From a virus, in IMG/VR virus record IMGVR_UViG_3300034102_001514, positions 61,806 to 125,805 of that record: a DNA stretch of 64,000 bases; one strand, 5' to 3'. The position numbers and the translations under genes are program-made. This document shows positions 59,555-64,000 of the stretch, in pieces; positions within the stretch are counted from its first letter, which is position 1, and every line of letters starts with the position of its first letter. The notes beneath the pieces were generated by a model, which did not search any database, had not been told where the DNA came from, and saw nothing but the letters and a program-made list of their open reading frames with translations.

Positions 59555-61342
59555 CTATCCATCACAACTTAAACAATCCGGGTCAGTAGCTTTCGTAGCA
59601 ATGTCACCACGAAGAACCGATTCCGTTCTCATATAATAAAGGGTTTTAATACCCGACTTCCAAGCTTCCATATGGACTTGATTAATCCACTTTGGAGTTG
59701 CTTGAGATGGAAACGCCAAATTTAGAGAAACCGATTGGTCCACATATTGTTGGCGAATTCCAGCTTGTTTTACCAAATCTAATTGGTTAATTTCTTTGAA
59801 TGTTTTAAATACATCCTTTACCCAATCAATTTCTTTGTTTTCAAAGTTAGATTCGGTCATATCTGAACGATTGGTTAGTTTACTATTGAGGTATCCCCAA
59901 TTGTCTAATTCAGCAATGTCTTGAACTGAACCACCATCTTGTAAGATTTTATCCCAAGTATCTTTATTATTAATACCAATTTTACGGAGAACCTTTTCCA
60001 ATTCAGGATTTCTACGAATAAAGGTTCCTTTAGCAGTTTGTTCCGTAAATACATTTGCTGCCCAAGGTTCAATTCCAGCAGATACATTACCACTCAATTT
60101 TGAGTTTGATACAGTCGGAGCAATTGCCATCAAGTGAGTATTTCTCATACCTGTACCAACACACCATAGGGGTTCGCCCAATTCTTCAGCCATAGCACGA
60201 GATGCTCTTTCAGCTTCAATCTTCATTTGAGAGAAGATTTTACGAGTTTCAAACTGACCTTGTAAACCTTCAAATGGTAGACCTCTTTGTTGTAAGTAAG
60301 TATGCCATCCAAGAACTCCAAGTCCTAAAGCACGACCTTTTTCAGCAGAGCGAACCGAATTTTCAAATCCTCTCATATTCTTGGCTCTCTGAATAAACTC
60401 TTCTAATACACCATCCAAAAACCAAATTGCGGTGTAGATAAGGTCGGTGTCTTTCCACTCATCATATTTAGCCAAATTGACTGATGATAAACAACATACA
60501 AAAGAGTGTGATTCATCCGTGTGAAGTGTAATCTCCGAACAAATATTAGTCATAAAGACCTTTAATCCGTTTTGTTTGTATGCTTCCGGATTGGTTTTAT
60601 TTACATTACCTTTAAACATAATATAGGGTTCGCCGGTAGCTTTTCTTTTCTGAAGAACCTTACCCCATTTGCGTCTTGCTTCAGCGTCACCTTCTTCAAG
60701 TTTTCTCATAAACTTATCACCGATGATTACTGCTTGGTGTAGGTTTAGAGATTGTCGGTTTACATCGCCCTTTGGTTCACGGATTTCAATCCATTGGTCA
60801 AAATCACCGTGTTCAATGTTTAAGTTAATTGAAGCAGCGCCTCTACGAACTGACCCTTGGTTTGTAGCAAGGATTGTTGAGTCGTAGATTTTACAAAATG
60901 GGACCACACCATCAGATGTACCATTGCCGGTAATTTTACTACCTGCCGCTCTAATCATATTAACACCAATACCAACACCACCTCCGTGTTTGGCAAGTAA
61001 CATCATTTCAAGGTTTTTTGCCCCAATTTCTTGGATTGAGTCACCAACATCAATACCAAAACAAGATATCGGAAGTCCCCTATCAGTACCTGTGTTTGAA
61101 AGAACCGGAGTAGCAAGATTAAGCCACCCACGCCAGATGTAATCAAAAAACTTACTAGCAAGTTGGGGTTTACCCAACCTACGAGCCACTGCGGCTGATA
61201 CACGCCAGTAAGCATCCTTTGGGGTTTCTCCTACAAGTAGGTATCCCTTTGAGATTGTTTTTACATAAATTTCAGTATTGCCCCAAACCGGGAAATCTAT
61301 ACCAAGTTCCCATCCGAACTCTTCGCCATAATTTTTTGCCAT
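59555..61342 (-). CDS. nrdA: Ribonucleotide reductase alpha subunit (class I), short form
   Basis: 595 residues against about 760 in E. coli NrdA. Catalytic Cys94 (PISCFG), NICSE at 266-270 (Asn, Cys and Glu of the radical site), Cys283/284 (CCLSSVNLA), and the paired Tyr near the end (TLYYMRT). The C-terminal relay is CLSC at 590-593. The N-terminal ATP cone that senses ATP/dATP is absent, so feedback inhibition is probably lost. Downstream of nrdB by 14 nt. Confidence 0.95.
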   Translation of the reverse strand: MAKNYGEEFGWELGIDFPVWGNTEIYVKTISKGYLLVGETPKDAYWRVSAAVARRLGKPQLASKFFDYIWRGWLNLATPVLSNTGTDRGLPISCFGIDVGDSIQEIGAKNLEMMLLAKHGGGVGIGVNMIRAAGSKITGNGTSDGVVPFCKIYDSTILATNQGSVRRGAASINLNIEHGDFDQWIEIREPKGDVNRQSLNLHQAVIIGDKFMRKLEEGDAEARRKWGKVLQKRKATGEPYIMFKGNVNKTNPEAYKQNGLKVFMTNICSEITLHTDESHSFVCCLSSVNLAKYDEWKDTDLIYTAIWFLDGVLEEFIQRAKNMRGFENSVRSAEKGRALGLGVLGWHTYLQQRGLPFEGLQGQFETRKIFSQMKIEAERASRAMAEELGEPLWCVGTGMRNTHLMAIAPTVSNSKLSGNVSAGIEPWAANVFTEQTAKGTFIRRNPELEKVLRKIGINNKDTWDKILQDGGSVQDIAELDNWGYLNSKLTNRSDMTESNFENKEIDWVKDVFKTFKEINQLDLVKQAGIRQQYVDQSVSLNLAFPSQATPKWINQVHMEAWKSGIKTLYYMRTESVLRGDIATKATDPDCLSCDG

Positions 61343-61355
61343 AATTTATCTTTTA

Positions 61356-62348
61356 TTAAAAAATATCTTCCCAATTTTCACCTTCACCCGCTTTGGAATA
61401 ATCCGTTGGTCGGAGTGCAAAGAAATCGGTGTGAGTCAAACCACCTGTTAAGTGATAGAACCATTCCAACTGGTCGGCTGATTCTTTATCGTAATTAAAG
61501 TGTGGGTCATATCCCAACTCTACTAATTTTTCATTAGCTCTTTTACGAATAAAGTTTTTCAAATCTTTTGAGTTAAGATTTTCAAGGTCACCCATTTCAA
61601 ACATTTTATCAATAAAGTTTTCTTCTAACTTTACAATCAATTCAGCCGCTTCAATAACTGAATCTCTAACATCCGTTTTTAGACCAGGAAACTCATCACA
61701 CATATGTCTGAAAAGTTGACATCCCATCTTTGAGTGTAGTGATTCATCACGAACTGACCATTTCATTTGTTGACCAATACCCTTTAGAAGGTTTCTCATT
61801 TGGAATGAGTAAAGAACCGCAAATGATGAGTAAAGTGACACACCTTCTGCAAATGCGGAAAAGATTGCGAGTGAACGAGCAACATCTTCCCTTGCTTCTT
61901 TACTCCACTTCAAATCTTCGTGGTTATATTCTGCTTTAGTTTGAATTAGTAAGTCAAACTTTTCAGCAGTAGCGGGCTCGTGTAAAAACGCTTCAAAATC
62001 TTCAAGACCAAGAGTTTCGTTCAAATACGAATATGCTGTAGCGTGAATGGTTTCTTGTGAACCAAACATTATAGCCATTTGTTTAATTTCGTGTTTTGGA
62101 AACCAATGGGTTACCATTGTAGTCCAATAATCAGAAACAGCACATTCGGTTTGAGCAAATCCTAAAAGAATGTTTCCCACCAAGTTTTTTTCCGAAACTG
62201 ACAAATTTTCATTCCAGTCTTTTACATCCCCTTGCATTGGGATTTCGGTATGTAGCCAGAATGCTTGAGCTTGTAATAACCAACCATCGGTATAATAAAC
62301 AGGATACTCAAAGGGTTTGTATGGGATTCGTTCATCAAATAGTGACAT
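61356..62348 (-). CDS. nrdB: Ribonucleotide reductase beta subunit (class I)
   Basis: 330 residues. Metal ligands: Glu68 (FAQTECA), ETIH at 99-102, Glu168 (FAEGV), DESLH at 201-205. Tyr106 (IHATAYSYL) is at the tyrosyl-radical position of E. coli Tyr122. The C-terminus ENWEDIF resembles the peptide that binds NrdA. Directly upstream of nrdA, so they are co-transcribed. Confidence 0.96.
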   Translation of the reverse strand: MSLFDERIPYKPFEYPVYYTDGWLLQAQAFWLHTEIPMQGDVKDWNENLSVSEKNLVGNILLGFAQTECAVSDYWTTMVTHWFPKHEIKQMAIMFGSQETIHATAYSYLNETLGLEDFEAFLHEPATAEKFDLLIQTKAEYNHEDLKWSKEAREDVARSLAIFSAFAEGVSLYSSFAVLYSFQMRNLLKGIGQQMKWSVRDESLHSKMGCQLFRHMCDEFPGLKTDVRDSVIEAAELIVKLEENFIDKMFEMGDLENLNSKDLKNFIRKRANEKLVELGYDPHFNYDKESADQLEWFYHLTGGLTHTDFFALRPTDYSKAGEGENWEDIF

Positions 62349-62405
62349 GCGATTTCTCCGTTAAATTGTTAGACATATTTTTGTGTGGGTGAATATACAT
62401 AGTAG

Positions 62406-63764
62406 TTAAAAATCTATTTCACCCTTCATTTCTTTATATTTTTGAGCAAGTTCTTTTCTTACTAAACTCTCCCCACCTTTCATCTCTTTTTTGGTTTGTT
62501 GACCAGAAATGGAATCCTCATTATAGATGGAAATTTCACCCGTAGAGAAGTTCGCTTTTGATGGAAAAGTCATACCATCAGGACCAAAACGATTCTTAAT
62601 GACATGCCATCTTCCTGTTCCAGCAAGTTTATCTTCAATCTTACGAGAAAGAGATACCACAAAGTCAGCGGTCATCATTTTGGAAAATGAACCTGCAATT
62701 TTGGTGCCTGTAATAATGTCATCATCTGCACCACTGCGATTGATTTGAGATGCGGTATAAACAGGTATTTCATACTCCCCAGCCATACCCCTCAAGTCCT
62801 CAAAAATGGTTTCTAATTCTTCGTGTCGTTCTTTGTTTGATGGTCCACGCAGTAGGTCAGCATAGTCTACTATCACAACATCCGGCTTTTTACCTCGTAA
62901 AATCATCTTATCCATATGGGCTTTTAATGAAGTCACGCTGGCGGTTTTGGTTGGGTAATGTTTTACAATCAAGTCTCCCTTAACATTCATAACTGATTTC
63001 TTAACATCTTCCATATTGTATTTCAGATTTGCAACTGCAATCTTACTCAAAACAGCATCGTATCTTTGTCCTACATACCCTTCATTTAACTCAAGGGTGT
63101 AATGAGCCACAGTCTTACCTAATTTCATAGCCGCCACGCCGATGTTAACTAAAGACCACGACTTACCGATGCCGGGAGGGGCGGCAAATAAAACTAATTC
63201 ACCTTTTCCAAAACCACCCTGCGTAATTTCATCAATGCACTGCCATCCGGTTGATACTACATTTCTGATAGAATCTTCGTATCGTTCCACAATCATAGTT
63301 TTGTATTCGTGACCCAAATTAGAATCTTGACCTGCTTTCATAGCATCATCAACCTTCTTTTTAATCACATCATACTTACCTTGTTCTAATAACTCTACGG
63401 AATCAAGAATGGCGTTCTTTATACATTGATTTTTACAAAAGTCAAGGGTTTGTTCTTTAACATAGTCTAAATCATCACTTTCAAGGTGATTCCACGCAAA
63501 TTTAAGTGTATCTACAATACTTGTTTTTAGAACATCCCTATCTACGGTATTAATTCGGACTTTTAAGACATCCAGCGTTGGTAGTTTTTCGTATTCTTCA
63601 AGATGAGACATAATTTCACGAACCAGCCACTCTGATGCTTCTGAATCAAAGTATTCTGATTTTATAATGTCAAATACTTGGCGAGAAAAACTCCTATCAC
63701 TCAACAACGCTGATATGATTTTGTTTTGGAACGATGTTCCGTATTTACTTCCGAATTTTTCCAT
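62406..63764 (-). CDS. 41: Replicative DNA helicase (T4 gp41/DnaB-like)
   Basis: 452 residues from ATG 63764. N-terminal helical domain, then the RecA fold: Walker A FAAPPGIGKSWSLVNIG, Walker B VVIVDYADLL, and the arginine finger region EIPVYTASQINRSG. T4 gp41 is 475 residues. ATG lies about 2 nt after the predicted transcript start of the 63770-63801 promoter, so the message may be leaderless. 57-nt gap downstream to nrdB with no visible gene. Confidence 0.93.
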   Translation of the reverse strand: MEKFGSKYGTSFQNKIISALLSDRSFSRQVFDIIKSEYFDSEASEWLVREIMSHLEEYEKLPTLDVLKVRINTVDRDVLKTSIVDTLKFAWNHLESDDLDYVKEQTLDFCKNQCIKNAILDSVELLEQGKYDVIKKKVDDAMKAGQDSNLGHEYKTMIVERYEDSIRNVVSTGWQCIDEITQGGFGKGELVLFAAPPGIGKSWSLVNIGVAAMKLGKTVAHYTLELNEGYVGQRYDAVLSKIAVANLKYNMEDVKKSVMNVKGDLIVKHYPTKTASVTSLKAHMDKMILRGKKPDVVIVDYADLLRGPSNKERHEELETIFEDLRGMAGEYEIPVYTASQINRSGADDDIITGTKIAGSFSKMMTADFVVSLSRKIEDKLAGTGRWHVIKNRFGPDGMTFPSKANFSTGEISIYNEDSISGQQTKKEMKGGESLVRKELAQKYKEMKGEIDF

Positions 63765-63769
63765 AGACA

Positions 63770-63801
63770 CTAATATACGACTTTATTTTGAATTATCCAA
63801 A
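63770..63801 (-). promoter_or_regulatory. Class A phage promoter (helicase/nrd operon)
   Basis: Minus strand: TTTG at 63801-63798, spacer starting GATAATTCAAAA (20 nt) ending GTCG, TATATTAG at 63777-63770. The best match with the 50432 promoter. Confidence 0.8.
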
Positions 63802-63803
63802 TC

Positions 63804-64000
63804 TTAAACCAAACAAAGTGGTGATTTATAAACATAACCTTCTGCATATTTTTCAATGTGTTTTGGAAATGGGTATATTACATTACGCTTATAGATTCCA
63901 TCAATTAATTGATAATGGCTGAGGTCTTCAATCTGACCATCTCTTACAAAATAGTTTGATAATTCGTAATTTTCGTGTATTTCGTTTAATTGACCTGTTT
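63804..64000 (-). CDS. Unknown protein, partial (5' end outside window)
   Basis: Last 64 residues of a gene that begins beyond the right edge, ending YKSPLCLV. Contains NYFVRDGQIEDLSHYQLIDG and RNVIYPFPKHIEKYAEG. No family recognised. Confidence 0.7.
   Translation of the reverse strand, partial: TGQLNEIHENYELSNYFVRDGQIEDLSHYQLIDGIYKRNVIYPFPKHIEKYAEGYVYKSPLCLV

Noticed and set aside
62390-62417. TATATTCA before nrdB as a promoter
   Set aside because: No TTTG at the required distance; nrdB is better explained by read-through from the helicase promoter.
1-64000. tRNA genes, CRISPR arrays, transposons, integrase
   Set aside because: Searched by eye on both strands; no cloverleaf, no regular repeats with spacers, and no transposase or integrase motif was found.

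Overview
This is an AT-rich stretch of a large tailed-phage genome, a distant T4-like myovirus relative. All supported genes lie on the minus strand, so transcription runs from high to low coordinates. The T4-type replication core is the clearest marker: sliding clamp (gp45), clamp loader (gp44/gp62), family B polymerase (gp43), DnaB-type helicase (gp41), class I ribonucleotide reductase and thymidylate synthase. The host is almost certainly a member of the Bacteroidota, probably a flavobacterium. Three things point there: the promoters match the Bacteroidota pattern TTTG-N19/20-TAnnTTTG, one phage protein ends in a type IX secretion (T9SS) sorting domain, and many exported proteins have Bacteroidota-style signal peptides. 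No tRNA, CRISPR array or insertion sequence was seen, and capsid and tail structural genes lie outside the window.

Layout from low to high coordinates. 0-5.5 kb: thymidylate synthase (cut by the window edge), a HAD phosphatase, and a GroES / HNH / GroEL / J-like chaperone operon. 5.5-8.4 kb: a small glycan cassette (glycosyltransferase, sugar N-formyltransferase, aminotransferase, HAD). 8.4-10.1 kb: small unknown early-type genes under promoters with extra upstream repeats. 10.1-20 kb: sulfotransferase, oxygenase, zeta-like kinase, a ClpS homologue, a LamG protein, two related HExxH proteases, a PAP2 phosphatase and an Ntn-hydrolase; several start with peptides that look like T4 capsid-targeting sequences. 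20-29 kb: an exported or surface block with a C-type lectin plus dockerin, a beta-barrel candidate, a glycine-rich protein, a CsgG-like lipoprotein, a two-TM protein, a cohesin/dockerin protein with a T9SS signal, and a cell-wall enzyme. 29-44 kb: a glycan cassette of about seventeen genes. 44-64 kb: lysis enzyme, nuclease, replication core, Mom-like DNA-modification genes and nucleotide metabolism.

Two classes of phage promoter can be read directly. Class A has TTTGGATAATTCAAA followed by CGTATATTTG. Class B adds two TTAACA repeats exactly 11 bp apart at a fixed distance from the -7 box. Both classes sit in front of replication, chaperone and early-type genes and are not seen between about 16 and 46 kb, so that block probably belongs to another expression class.

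Most notable are: (i) a phage set of exported adhesin-like proteins using host T9SS and CsgG-type export together with a large glycan-building cassette, which looks like a system for remodelling the surface of the host cell or the virion; (ii) enzymes that appear tagged for packaging in the capsid; (iii) a phage ClpS; (iv) three Mom-like proteins plus a DruA-like protein near the polymerase; and (v) the two-class promoter code.
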